Shown: in pieces, positions 34,900 through 45,493 of the stretch
Position numbering within the stretch: the first letter of the stretch is position 1
Layout: the number at the start of each line of letters is the position of its first letter
NCBI RefSeq assembly: GCF_014649775.1
Contig: NZ_BMTR01000011.1
Span: 124,001 to 188,000, forward strand
DNA length: 64,000 nt
Direction: 5' to 3'
DNA from: Streptomyces longisporoflavus
GTDB taxonomy: Bacteria > Actinomycetota > Actinomycetes > Streptomycetales > Streptomycetaceae
Program-made: the position numbers and the translations under genes
Notes under the pieces: generated by a model
The model's input: the letters and a program-made list of their open reading frames with translations, nothing else
What the model was told of the DNA's origin: nothing
The model's database searches: none

Positions 34900-35583
34900 C
34901 TATAGCGGCGGCAGGGAGGGCAGGAGCCCCCCTTCGGCCGTCAGCGCGGAGCCGTCGCGGCGGCCTGCGAGCCAGCCGACCACGTCGGACGCGGGGCCGG
35001 AGACAGTGACCTGAGGTTCGCCGTCCCGGCCGGTGCTCCACGCGTGCGTGCCGTCCGTCACGCGCGTCGGCGGCACATCCGGACTTCCGGAGAAACGTGC
35101 CGCCAGGAACGCGATCTCCCGCTGCACGAACTCACCGGGCAGATCCTCGAGCTCGTACCCGATGCCCAGGTCGACATGGTGCAGTTCGACCTCGACCCAT
35201 CGCCTGAACGGCAACCGGGACGCGGAGTCGGTCACACCGTTGCGCAGTTCCACGGTGCGGGACCAGTCGGCGGGGATCGTGCCCGCCGCCTCGAAACGCG
35301 CCGCGGACTCGCGTACGTCCACGAGCTGCTCGGTCAGCGGCCTCGGCGAGTCACGCTCGATGTCGTCGTCGCGTGCGTCACCACTGACGTACATGGGCCG
35401 TCCGGCCAGCACATTGACGAGCGCGTCCGCGTTACGGGCGATGTGAGCCAGAACATGGCCGCGGGTCCAGCCCGGCAGCCGTGACGGCTCGGCGATCGAA
35501 TCGTTGTTCAGTTTCGCGGCTGCGGTGAGCAGTCGCTCGGTCGCGTCACGTACAGACGCCAGGTCGCGCACATGATCAATCAT
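34900..35583 (-). CDS. Maleylpyruvate isomerase-family (DinB-like, mycothiol-dependent) protein
   Basis: 227 aa from ATG 35583. An N-terminal DinB-like four-helix bundle with LPGWTRGHVLAHIARNADAL (the histidines bind metal) and RRWVEVELHHVDLGIGY with the third ligand region, followed by a small C-terminal domain ending VVGWLAGRRDG. Named for mycothiol-dependent maleylpyruvate isomerase; many paralogues have other, unknown thiol-transfer roles. It is followed within 10 bases by the MBL hydrolase gene, suggesting a co-transcribed pair acting on one thiol adduct (inference). Confidence 0.88.
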   Translation of the reverse strand: MIDHVRDLASVRDATERLLTAAAKLNNDSIAEPSRLPGWTRGHVLAHIARNADALVNVLAGRPMYVSGDARDDDIERDSPRPLTEQLVDVRESAARFEAAGTIPADWSRTVELRNGVTDSASRLPFRRWVEVELHHVDLGIGYELEDLPGEFVQREIAFLAARFSGSPDVPPTRVTDGTHAWSTGRDGEPQVTVSGPASDVVGWLAGRRDGSALTAEGGLLPSLPPL

Positions 35584-35590
35584 GCGCCCG

Positions 35591-35596
35591 ACGATA
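35591..35596 (-). promoter_or_regulatory. -10 element of leaderless MPI-family gene
   Basis: On the minus strand TATCGT ends 7 bases before the ATG at 35583, without a ribosome site between. Confidence 0.45.
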
Positions 35597-35727
35597 GTCG
35601 CGCCACACGTTCGGGTGAAGGTGTCTGAGCGTGACCGCAAATCGAATGCACGTGCTATATGGTCGAGTGCGGCGTCGGGCATTCTTGATGGTCCGGGTTT
35701 GTTATCAACCAGGGCATCCCCCCGGCG

Positions 35728-35750
35728 TTGTCAGTGGCTCGCCCTAGTCT
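35728..35750 (+). promoter_or_regulatory. RecA-independent DNA-damage promoter of uvrA
   Basis: TTGTCAGTG (35728-35736), 8 bases, TAGTCT (35745-35750). Full match to the PafBC-type consensus; leader to the GTG at 35806 about 50 bases. Confidence 0.8.
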
Positions 35751-35805
35751 GTTTTCGACGGGGGTCCCGCCCCTGTCACTTCTCTCAAGAAAGGTGCGGA
35801 CCGGC

Positions 35806-38907
<3,102 letters not shown>

Positions 38908-38939
38908 CGGTTCGCCGTTTGTGTCCGCGGGTGTGTCGT

Positions 38940-38980
38940 GGCTGGTCGCGCAGTTCCCCGCGCCCCTTACGGGGGCGCAA
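38940..38980 (+). repeat. Dispersed Streptomyces intergenic repeat
   Basis: GGTCGCGCAGTTCCCCGCGC followed by a CCCCTTACGGGGGCGC hairpin. I recognise this as a sequence that recurs in intergenic regions of many Streptomyces chromosomes. It sits directly before the uvrA terminator. Confidence 0.65.
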
Positions 38981-38982
38981 CT

Positions 38983-39029
38983 GAACGGGCCGCGGGACAA
39001 GGGTTTCCCCCTTGTCCCGCGGCCCGTTC
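38983..39029 (+). terminator. Perfect 21-base hairpin after uvrA
   Basis: Arms 38983-39003 and 39009-39029, loop TTTCC. No T-run. Ends 20 bases before the next ATG. Confidence 0.85.
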
Positions 39030-39048
39030 GCGTGGTGGCCTGGGCGGC

Positions 39049-39816
39049 ATGACCGTACGTACGGAACGTCGAGGTCCCGTCACCACCATCGTGCTGTCCC
39101 GGCCCGACGTGCGGAACGCGGTCGACGGGCCCACCGCCCGTGCCCTCGCCGACGCGTTCCGTGCCTTCGACGCGGACCCCGACGCGTCGGTCGCCGTGCT
39201 GTGGGGCGAGGGCGGCACCTTCTGTGCCGGGGCGGACCTCAAGGCCATCGGAACGCCGGCCGGGAACGAGGTGACCGAGAAGAGCGACGGGCCCATGGGG
39301 CCGACCCGGATGCGTCTCTCCAAGCCCGTCATCGCCGCGATCTCCGGACACGCGGTCGCCGGCGGCCTCGAGCTCGCGCTCTGGTGCGATCTGCGCGTCG
39401 CCGACGAGGACGCGGTGCTCGGCGTCTTCTGCCGCCGCTGGGGTGTCCCGCTCATCGACGGCGGGACCGTACGGCTGCCCCGGCTCATCGGGGAGAGCCG
39501 CGCGATGGACCTGGTGCTCACCGGCCGCCCCGTCCCCGCCCCCGAGGCGCTGGCCATGGGCCTGGTCAACAGGACCGTACCGCCCGGCACGTCCCGCGCC
39601 GCCGCCGAACACCTCGCCGCGGAGATCGCCGCGTTCCCCCAGACCTGCCTGCGGAACGACAGACTCTCCGTACGGGAGCAGGGCGGCCTGACCGAGGACG
39701 AGGCGATGGCGGGCGAACTGCGCCACGGCCTGCGGTCCCTCGCCGAGGCGGCGGACGGGGCGGCGAGGTTCGCGGCGGGGGAGGGGCGGCACGGGGCCTT
39801 CACGGACGGCGCCTAG
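39049..39816 (+). CDS. Enoyl-CoA hydratase/isomerase family protein
   Basis: 255 aa crotonase fold. Oxyanion-hole segments GTFCAGADLKAIG (about residue 55) and AISGHAVAGGLELALWCDLRVADE (about 97), then FCRRWGVPLIDGGTVRLPRLIG and LVLTGRPVPAPEALAMGLVN. The second position where crotonases often have catalytic Glu reads GVPLIDGG, so the reaction type (hydratase, isomerase or hydrolase) is open. Orphan gene following the uvrA terminator; no beta-oxidation partners nearby. Confidence 0.9.
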   Translation: MTVRTERRGPVTTIVLSRPDVRNAVDGPTARALADAFRAFDADPDASVAVLWGEGGTFCAGADLKAIGTPAGNEVTEKSDGPMGPTRMRLSKPVIAAISGHAVAGGLELALWCDLRVADEDAVLGVFCRRWGVPLIDGGTVRLPRLIGESRAMDLVLTGRPVPAPEALAMGLVNRTVPPGTSRAAAEHLAAEIAAFPQTCLRNDRLSVREQGGLTEDEAMAGELRHGLRSLAEAADGAARFAAGEGRHGAFTDGA

Positions 39817-39855
39817 CCGGACCCCTGGGGCGACCGCCGGCCCTCCCGGCACCCG

Positions 39856-40437
39856 CTAGCTCTCGGTGGGCGCGGCGTCGGCCTCCGGCTCCAGGAACTG
39901 CATGTCCAGCTGGATCTTCACCACGTCACCGAGCAGGCCGGGGGCGAAATCGAGGCCGTAGTCGCTGCGCTTGATCTCGCCCGTCGCCTCGAATCCCGCA
40001 TGACGGCGGGGGTCGCCCGGGAAGGCCTGGAGCCCGCCGAACTCGACGGCGAGAGTGATCGGCCTCGTCACGTCACCGATGGTCAGCTCGCCCTCCAGGC
40101 TCCAATCGTCCTCCTTGCCGAGGACCCGCGTCGAGCGGAACGTCATCGTGGGGCGGCGCTCCACGTCAAGGAGGTCGGACGCGCGGACATGCGCGTCGCG
40201 GTCCGTGTTGCCGGTGTCGATCGACGCCAGGGCGATGGTCGCCGTCACCGACGAGGTCTCGGCGCTCTCACCCACCACGAGACCGGCCGTCACCTCCGTG
40301 AACCGGCCCCGCACCTTCGAGATCCCGAGGTGGCGGATGGTGAAGTTCACGGCGGAGTGGAACGGGTCGATCTCCCAGGCCCCGGCGGGGAGGGGAAGCG
40401 TGGTCGTCGCGGGGGCGGTGCTCGTGTCAGAAGTCAT
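39856..40437 (-). CDS. YceI-family lipocalin-like protein
   Basis: 193 aa. A single YceI domain: AGAWEIDPFHSAVNFTIRHLGISKVRGRFTEV in outline, with the WxIDxxHSxxxFxxRH motif, ASIDTGNTDRDAHVRASDLLDVERRPTMTFRS-type block, GELTIGDVTRPI and the final GLLGDVVKIQLDMQFLE. No signal peptide, so cytosolic. YceI proteins bind isoprenoid or long-chain lipids in a barrel. Divergent from an XRE regulator gene 102 bases away which may control it. Confidence 0.92.
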   Translation of the reverse strand: MTSDTSTAPATTTLPLPAGAWEIDPFHSAVNFTIRHLGISKVRGRFTEVTAGLVVGESAETSSVTATIALASIDTGNTDRDAHVRASDLLDVERRPTMTFRSTRVLGKEDDWSLEGELTIGDVTRPITLAVEFGGLQAFPGDPRRHAGFEATGEIKRSDYGLDFAPGLLGDVVKIQLDMQFLEPEADAAPTES

Positions 40438-40527
40438 GCCCTCCACGATGCGAGGCCGTCCGCGTCCGAGGAAGGCCGGGCCGAGACTGGTAGTGACAGG
40501 GCCACGATCCGGCCCGCCGGCCACTGG

Positions 40528-40533
40528 TACGTT
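40528..40533 (+). promoter_or_regulatory. -10 element of leaderless XRE gene, next to direct repeats
   Basis: TACGTT ends 6 bases before the GTG at 40540. ACTGGTA occurs here (40523) and about 37 bases upstream (40486) as a direct repeat, between two divergent genes. Confidence 0.4.
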
Positions 40534-40539
40534 CGGCCC

Positions 40540-41394
40540 GTGAGCGACAACGAGTTGGGTACCTTCCTGCGCACCTGCCGTGAAGCGGTCACGCCCGCCG
40601 AGGTCGGGCTCCCGACCGGTCCCCGGCGCCGCACGCCGGGCCTGCGGCGGTCCGAGGTCGCCACGCTCGCCGGCGTCAGCGTCGAGTACCTCGCCCGTCT
40701 CGAACAGGGCCGCGACCGGCACCCGTCACCGCAGGTGCTCGGCGCGCTCGCCGATGCCCTGCGACTGACGGTGGAGGAACGTTTCCACCTGCGCCGCCTG
40801 GAGAAAGAGATGAGCGGCGATCCCTGTTGTCCGGTGGCGAGCGAACCCTCCCTGTCGGTGCGACCCACGGTGCGGGCGCTCGTCGAACGCCTGGAGCCCG
40901 GCCCCGCCGTCCTGCTCAACCGGCTCAGCGACGTTCTCGCGTACACGTCCGGCTACGAGCGGATCATGGGGCCGCTCGGTCTCCTGGACGACGGGCGGCC
41001 GAACCTCGTCCGCTTCGTCTTCACCGACGAACGGGCCCGCGCCGCCTACCCCGACTGGGACAGCGTCGCCGACGAACACGTCGCCTCGCTCCGGACCCAG
41101 TCCATGCTCACCGACCCGCATGCCGAGGGATTCGCCGACGAACTGACCGTCATCGCCGGCGCGCCGTTCGCCGACCGCATGGCGGCCGTGCCGCGACTGC
41201 CCCGGCACAGCGGCGTCGAACGCATGGCGCACCCGGAGGTGGGTGCGCTGCGGCTGTCGTACGAGACGCTGACGCTGCCCGACGCCGACGGCCAGCGCCT
41301 GCTCGTCCACCTCCCCGCCGACGACGCGTCATCGGCAGCGCTGGACCGCCTAAACGGCCGCAAGCCGGGGGGGCTGCGCGCGGTCACTGGCTGA
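40540..41394 (+). CDS. XRE-family regulator with MmyB-like ligand domain
   Basis: 284 aa from GTG 40540. HTH at residues about 5-75 (LGTFLRTCREAV, GLRRSEVATLAGVSVEYLARLEQGR, QVLGALADALRLT). The C-terminal domain is the MmyB/PAS-like ligand module: PAVLLNRLSDVLAYTSGYERIMG and FVFTDERARAAYPDWDSVADEHVASLR, then HPEVGALRLSYETLTLPDADGQRL in outline. These regulators normally repress a divergent oxidoreductase or small enzyme gene and bind fatty-acid-like ligands; here the divergent gene is a lipid-binding YceI protein, which fits. Probably leaderless. Confidence 0.92.
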   Translation: MSDNELGTFLRTCREAVTPAEVGLPTGPRRRTPGLRRSEVATLAGVSVEYLARLEQGRDRHPSPQVLGALADALRLTVEERFHLRRLEKEMSGDPCCPVASEPSLSVRPTVRALVERLEPGPAVLLNRLSDVLAYTSGYERIMGPLGLLDDGRPNLVRFVFTDERARAAYPDWDSVADEHVASLRTQSMLTDPHAEGFADELTVIAGAPFADRMAAVPRLPRHSGVERMAHPEVGALRLSYETLTLPDADGQRLLVHLPADDASSAALDRLNGRKPGGLRAVTG

Positions 41395-41449
41395 CGGGGG
41401 GCTGGCCTTTGGCTCAGCCCGGCCGGGGGCGGACGGCCTCGGTTCGGCT

Positions 41450-41695
41450 GCGCCGGGGCGGGTGGTCTCGGCTTGGCCCCGCCGGGGATAAGTGGTCTTG
41501 GCTCAGCTGCGCTGGCGATGGGTGGTCCTGGCTCAGCTGCGCCGGGGATGAATGGCCTCGGCTCAGTTCCGCCGGGGGACGGGTGGTCTCGGCTCATCAG
41601 CTGCGCCGGCGACGGGCGGTCTTGGCTCGGCTCCGCTGGGGGCGGGTGGTTTTGGCGCAGTTACGTCGGCCGGGGGCGGGTGGTCTCAGCTCAGT
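41450..41695 (+). repeat. About eight degenerate 30-base tandem repeats
   Basis: Units resemble GTGGTCTCGGCTCAGCTGCG followed by CCGGGGATGG, in head-to-tail order with point changes and 1-4-base indels. They fill the gap between the XRE gene and the convergent sugar kinase gene and encode no supported protein. Confidence 0.9.
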
Positions 41696-42621
41696 TCTGT
41701 CGCGTACGGCGGCTCCGCGCCCGCGCGGGACACGGTGACGGCCGCGGCGCGTGCCGCGAAGTGCAGGATCTGGCTCCAGCCTTCCGCGCCGAGCCCGGCC
41801 AGGGACTCCGCGGAGAGCGCGTCCCGCCCGCAGAGCCCGTGCAGCAAAGCCGCGTTGACCGTGTCGCCCGCGCCGATGGTGTCCACCACGTCGACCTGCT
41901 CGCCCGGCACCGACCACTCCCCGCCGTCCCGCGTGAAGACGGTCAGGCCCTTGCCGCCGCGCGTGATCACCACCGCGCCGGGGCCGGAAGCGAGCCACTC
42001 GCGCGGTGTGCCGCCGAGCCAGCTCGCGTCGTCCTCCGAGAGCTTGAGCAGCGAGACCGACGGCAGCCAGCTCTTGAACCGCGCCCGGTAGGCGTCCGCG
42101 TCCGGGATCAGACCCGCACGGATGTTGGGATCGAGCGCCGTGAACACGCCCTGCGCCGCCGCCCGCCGCATCAGCTCCTCGTACGCGCTCGCGCCTGGTT
42201 CGAGGACGAGCGAGCACGTGCCGAACGACACCGCGCGTACGTCGTCGGGCAGCCGCTCGGGGGCAGTGAAGAGCCGGTCCGCCGTGCCCTCGACATAGAA
42301 GGAGTACCCGGCGGAGCCGTCCGTGCCGATCGAGGCGACGGCGAGCGTCGTCGGCTCGGCGCCCCGCTGTACGTGCGACACGTCGACGCCCGCGGTCCGC
42401 AAGCCGTCGATCAGCGCGTCCCCGAACGTGTCCGTCGAGACGCGGGAGAGGAAGGCGACGGGGGTGCGCAGCCGGCCGAGGGCCACCGCGGTGTTGTACG
42501 GGCCGCCGCCGAGCCGCGGGGCGAGCGCCGGCAGTCCGGGGCCGGTGCTGGTACCGACGCCCTCGCCGGCGGAATCCTGCGGGACGAGGTCGATCAGGGC
42601 CTCTCCGGCGACGACTATCAC
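41686..42621 (-). CDS. PfkB-family carbohydrate kinase (fructokinase-like)
   Basis: 311 aa from GTG 42621 with GAGAGGAA upstream. PfkB signature 1 region PRLGGGPYNTAVALGRL, substrate Asp near AGEALIDLVPQD, TALDPNIR, LKLSEDDASWLGG and signature 2 VDTIGAGDTVNAALLHGL with catalytic Asp. This pattern matches fructokinases and related sugar kinases, which make sugar 6-phosphates with ATP. No sugar transporter or regulator is adjacent. The 3' end abuts the 30-base repeats. Substrate unproven. Confidence 0.9.
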   Translation of the reverse strand: MIVVAGEALIDLVPQDSAGEGVGTSTGPGLPALAPRLGGGPYNTAVALGRLRTPVAFLSRVSTDTFGDALIDGLRTAGVDVSHVQRGAEPTTLAVASIGTDGSAGYSFYVEGTADRLFTAPERLPDDVRAVSFGTCSLVLEPGASAYEELMRRAAAQGVFTALDPNIRAGLIPDADAYRARFKSWLPSVSLLKLSEDDASWLGGTPREWLASGPGAVVITRGGKGLTVFTRDGGEWSVPGEQVDVVDTIGAGDTVNAALLHGLCGRDALSAESLAGLGAEGWSQILHFAARAAAVTVSRAGAEPPYATELS

Positions 42622-42841
42622 GGGTGGTTCCTCTCGGCTCTGCGCTCTCGGCTCTGCGTTGGTGGCTCTGCGCTCATGGCGCTGCGCTCGTGCTCCCCGG
42701 CTTTCGGCACAGGCTAGGGCTTTCCCGCGGGTACGGCCCGACACGGGCGGCACTCGGGCACGGCCGTGCCCAACGCGGGCACGTGGCCCCCCACCGGTAT
42801 GGTCTGATCCGTCACCGAAGCGCCTGACCTGTGGAGATTCC

Positions 42842-43267
42842 ATGCCCGGCACGCCGCCCCCCGCCCGCCGCACCGTGCTGCGTGCCGCCGCCGCCGTCGT
42901 CCCGGTCGCCGGTCTGGGGATCACGGCCTGCTCCTCCGGTGGCAGCGACGGCGGCTCCAACCGTTCGGCGCCGACCGCGCCGACGGACCTCGGTGCGTCC
43001 GATGAGGTGAAGGTGGGCGCCTCGAAGCTGTACACCGACGAGAACGTGGTCGTGAGCCGTATCTCGGACGACGAGTACAAGGCGTTCAGCACGATCTGCA
43101 CGCACGCGAAGTGCCCCATCAACAAGCTGGAGGGGCACAAGCTGATCTGTCCCTGTCACGGCAGCCAGTTCGACGCCACGAACGGCAAGGTCCTGCATGA
43201 CCCGGCGGTCACGCCGCTCGCGGAGCTGCCGGTGAAGGTGGAGGACGGCAAGATCGTCGCAGGCTGA
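42842..43267 (+). CDS. Rieske [2Fe-2S] lipoprotein with Tat-type signal
   Basis: 141 aa. N-terminus ARRTVLRAAAAVVPVAGLGITAC combines a twin-arginine-like motif with a lipobox (ITAC), so it is probably exported folded and lipid-anchored outside the membrane. The Rieske fold shows CTHAKC (about residue 90) and CPCHGSQFD (about 108), which give the two Cys and two His cluster ligands. A Ser/Gly/Thr linker joins the two. Single-domain Rieske lipoproteins are common in Streptomyces; redox partner unknown. The ATG has GGAG about 8 bases upstream. Confidence 0.92.
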   Translation: MPGTPPPARRTVLRAAAAVVPVAGLGITACSSGGSDGGSNRSAPTAPTDLGASDEVKVGASKLYTDENVVVSRISDDEYKAFSTICTHAKCPINKLEGHKLICPCHGSQFDATNGKVLHDPAVTPLAELPVKVEDGKIVAG

Positions 43268-43561
43268 GCCCCGCGCCGACCACTGGCCTCCGGCCCGCCT
43301 GCTCGATCCCGGTCGGCGTCGGCCCGCCTGCTCAACCCTGGCCGGACCGCTCGCCCACCGCCCGGCTGCTCGTTCCCGGTCGGAACCGCCGCCCCGGCCC
43401 GCCTGCTCATGCCCAAGAGGACCGCCCGCCCCGGCCCGCCTGCTCATGCCCAAGAGGACCGCCCGCCCCGGCCACCAGCTCATTCCCAGCCGGACCACTC
43501 GCCCCCGGACCGGCCGCCCCCTGCCGGTCTGGTCCGGCCCGAACCGGCCCAGTCCCGCAGC
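43268..43561. other. Repeat-filled gap, Rieske gene to XRE gene
   Basis: No gene. Composed of degenerate CGCCTGCTC-containing units; includes two perfect 37-base copies (43394-43467). Both flanking genes end here. Confidence 0.8.
43394..43467 (+). repeat. Two perfect 37-base tandem repeats
   Basis: Unit starts CCGGCCCGCCTGCTCATG; copies at 43394-43430 and 43431-43467, with degraded relatives on both sides. Confidence 0.95.
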
Positions 43562-44533
43562 TCACTCCCAGTCCCAGGCGATCCCCAGGATTCCCGCCCG
43601 CACCTGCGGTTCCACCAGGTGTACCGAACGATGGCTGCCGCTCAGGGTCAGTTCCTGGCGCCCGCCGCGCGGTGCGGCGGCCGAGTGCTGGGTGAAGCGG
43701 TGGCAGCGTACGGGCAGCGCGTCCTTGTCGAAGCGCACCTGGAGCGCGTACTGACCGCCCGCGAAGGTGAAGCCCCGGAAGTACTCGGTGGCCGTCCCGG
43801 CGGTGCCGTCCTCGAAGCCGTAGCGGAACAGATGCGTGTCGCCCGCGCGCAGGCGTGCGTCGAAGAGCAGTTCGGCGACCAGCACCCCCGTCTCGTGGTG
43901 CCACCGCACACGTCCGGTGCGGCAGTTCTCCAGGGCGTGGACGCCGATGCGTTCCGGTAGGCAGCCGGGGTCGCCGTGGTAGATCGCGAGGTAGCGGTCC
44001 ACGGCGTCCCGGTGGGCGCGCACGACGTGCTGCGAGTCGCGGCCGAGCAGTTCCCGGCGCCCGCCGATACGCACCCGCTCGTGGTGCCCGACGGTGTGCA
44101 GGCCGCCGTCCAGCGGCGACCCGAGCTCGGCGATCAGCTCCTGGACGACGTCGGACGCGTCGATGAGGGAGCGGTAGGAGCGGGCGGCGGGGCGTTCGCA
44201 GTCGGGGTGGTCGGACGGCTTGGCGAGGAGTCGGATCAGCGACTCCTCCGGCAGATCGAGGATCTCCTCGAGAGCGCGCACGGCGCGGAGCGACTCCGTG
44301 CGCTGGGGACGCCGCGCGCCCTGTTGCCAGTAACTCAGGCTCGTCAGGCCGACGTTGACGCCCTGGCGGGCGAGATGATGCCGTACGCGTTGCAGGGGAA
44401 GGCGCCGTGCGGCGATCGCGGCCCGCAGCGCGACGTGGAAGGGCCCGGTGCGCAGGGCGGTCTCCAGGTCCGCGGGCGCGCCGCCCGCGCCGTCCGCGAG
44501 CTGTGTGCCGTGCCGCATCGTGCCGTGCCCCAT
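43562..44533 (-). CDS. XRE-like transcriptional regulator, Streptomyces-specific type
   Basis: 323 aa from ATG 44533. The N-terminal third has a helix-turn-helix-like region (RHHLARQGVNVGLTSLSYWQQG, RRPQRTESLRAVRALEEILDLPEESL in outline). The remainder is a beta-rich effector domain with SLIDASDVVQELIAELGSP, HERVRIGGRRELLGRDSQHV and FRYGFEDGTAGTATEYFRGFTFAGGQYALQ in outline, which I recall from a conserved actinobacterial family without assigned ligand. Divergent from a secreted papain-like protease gene; the 230-base space between contains palindromic TTCACA sites, suggesting auto- and target regulation. Confidence 0.78.
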   Translation of the reverse strand: MGHGTMRHGTQLADGAGGAPADLETALRTGPFHVALRAAIAARRLPLQRVRHHLARQGVNVGLTSLSYWQQGARRPQRTESLRAVRALEEILDLPEESLIRLLAKPSDHPDCERPAARSYRSLIDASDVVQELIAELGSPLDGGLHTVGHHERVRIGGRRELLGRDSQHVVRAHRDAVDRYLAIYHGDPGCLPERIGVHALENCRTGRVRWHHETGVLVAELLFDARLRAGDTHLFRYGFEDGTAGTATEYFRGFTFAGGQYALQVRFDKDALPVRCHRFTQHSAAAPRGGRQELTLSGSHRSVHLVEPQVRAGILGIAWDWE

Positions 44534-44546
44534 CGCAAGGCCCTTC

Positions 44547-44560
44547 TGTGAACATTCACA
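44547..44560 (+). promoter_or_regulatory. Palindromic operator candidate upstream of XRE gene
   Basis: TGTGAACATTCACA: six-base inverted arms around two bases, 14 bases upstream of the regulator ATG. A second GTGTTCACA lies at about 44629-44637 and a GTTCACGG at about 44640. Confidence 0.55.
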
Positions 44561-44762
44561 TCGGCCGTCCGGGCGTACGCGCCGGTCGGAGCGGGCCACC
44601 AGGTGGGCGTACGAGGGGTGTTCACATCCGTACGCCGCCGTTCACGGCCCAAGTAATCCCGCATTGAACCTTGTTGACCTGCACCCGACAACACTCGATG
44701 CTCAATCGCAGCGTCCGGACGCGCTCCTCCATCACCTCACCCCCCCGCTCGGGAGGAACGCG

Positions 44763-45488
44763 ATGCGCCATAGAAGCAGCAGGTACAGCGGACGCAGACG
44801 GTTGTCCGCGCTCGCCGTCGTGGCAGCGGCCCTGGTGGCCGCGCCGGCGGCCACGGCCACGGCCGTCCCCGACAGCTCTCCGTCCGCTTCCGTACGAGGC
44901 ACGGGCATGGGCACGGTCACGGACACGGCCACGGACACGGACACGGGCATGAGCATGGGCGCGGGCACCGGTATGGGCGCGGCCGACCCTTCGGCCCCCG
45001 CCCTCCTCGCCGCCAAACGCCTGAACATCACGATGCAGGCCCAGCAGAAGACCAACTGGTGCTGGGCCGCCGCCGGGAACACGATCGCCACCTTCTACGG
45101 CAGGAACTACAGCCAGAACCAGTTCTGCAACGCCGCCTTCGGGCGCAGCCAGAGCTCCGAGTGCCCCAATTCGCAGGCCACTCTCGGTGACGTGCAGAAC
45201 GGTCTGGACTGGGCTGGCATCAGCCCCGGCTCGTACGTCAGCGGCTGGCTGCGCTATCCGACCGTGCAGAGCGAGATCAACGCGGGCCGCCCGGTCGAGA
45301 CGCGCATCCAGTGGTCGAACGGCGGCGGCCACATGCATGTCCTCTACGGGTACGACGACGCGAACAGCTGGGTCTACTGGGGCGACCCGTGGCCCTCCAG
45401 CGACCGCTACAACTGGGCCTCGCACAGCTGGTACGTCAACAACAACACCTTCTCCTGGACCCACTCGCTGTACCGGATCGGGGCGTGA
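44763..45488 (+). CDS. Secreted papain-like cysteine protease (C70/AvrRpt2-like)
   Basis: 241 aa. Signal peptide (RRLSALAVVAAALVAAPAATATA), a repeat-derived Thr/Asp/Gly linker (residues about 45-75), then a papain-like domain with the active-site block QKTNWCWAAAGNTIATFYG (Cys in WCWA), the catalytic His in GGGHMHVLYGYDD and the Asn/Asp position in YWGDPW. This is the pattern of the C70/C39-like families of secreted bacterial proteases. Good ribosome site GGGAGGAAC. The next gene begins 5 bases after the stop and encodes a membrane-anchored secreted protein, so the pair is likely functional. Substrate unknown. Confidence 0.85.
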   Translation: MRHRSSRYSGRRRLSALAVVAAALVAAPAATATAVPDSSPSASVRGTGMGTVTDTATDTDTGMSMGAGTGMGAADPSAPALLAAKRLNITMQAQQKTNWCWAAAGNTIATFYGRNYSQNQFCNAAFGRSQSSECPNSQATLGDVQNGLDWAGISPGSYVSGWLRYPTVQSEINAGRPVETRIQWSNGGGHMHVLYGYDDANSWVYWGDPWPSSDRYNWASHSWYVNNNTFSWTHSLYRIGA

Positions 45489-45493
45489 GCGCG

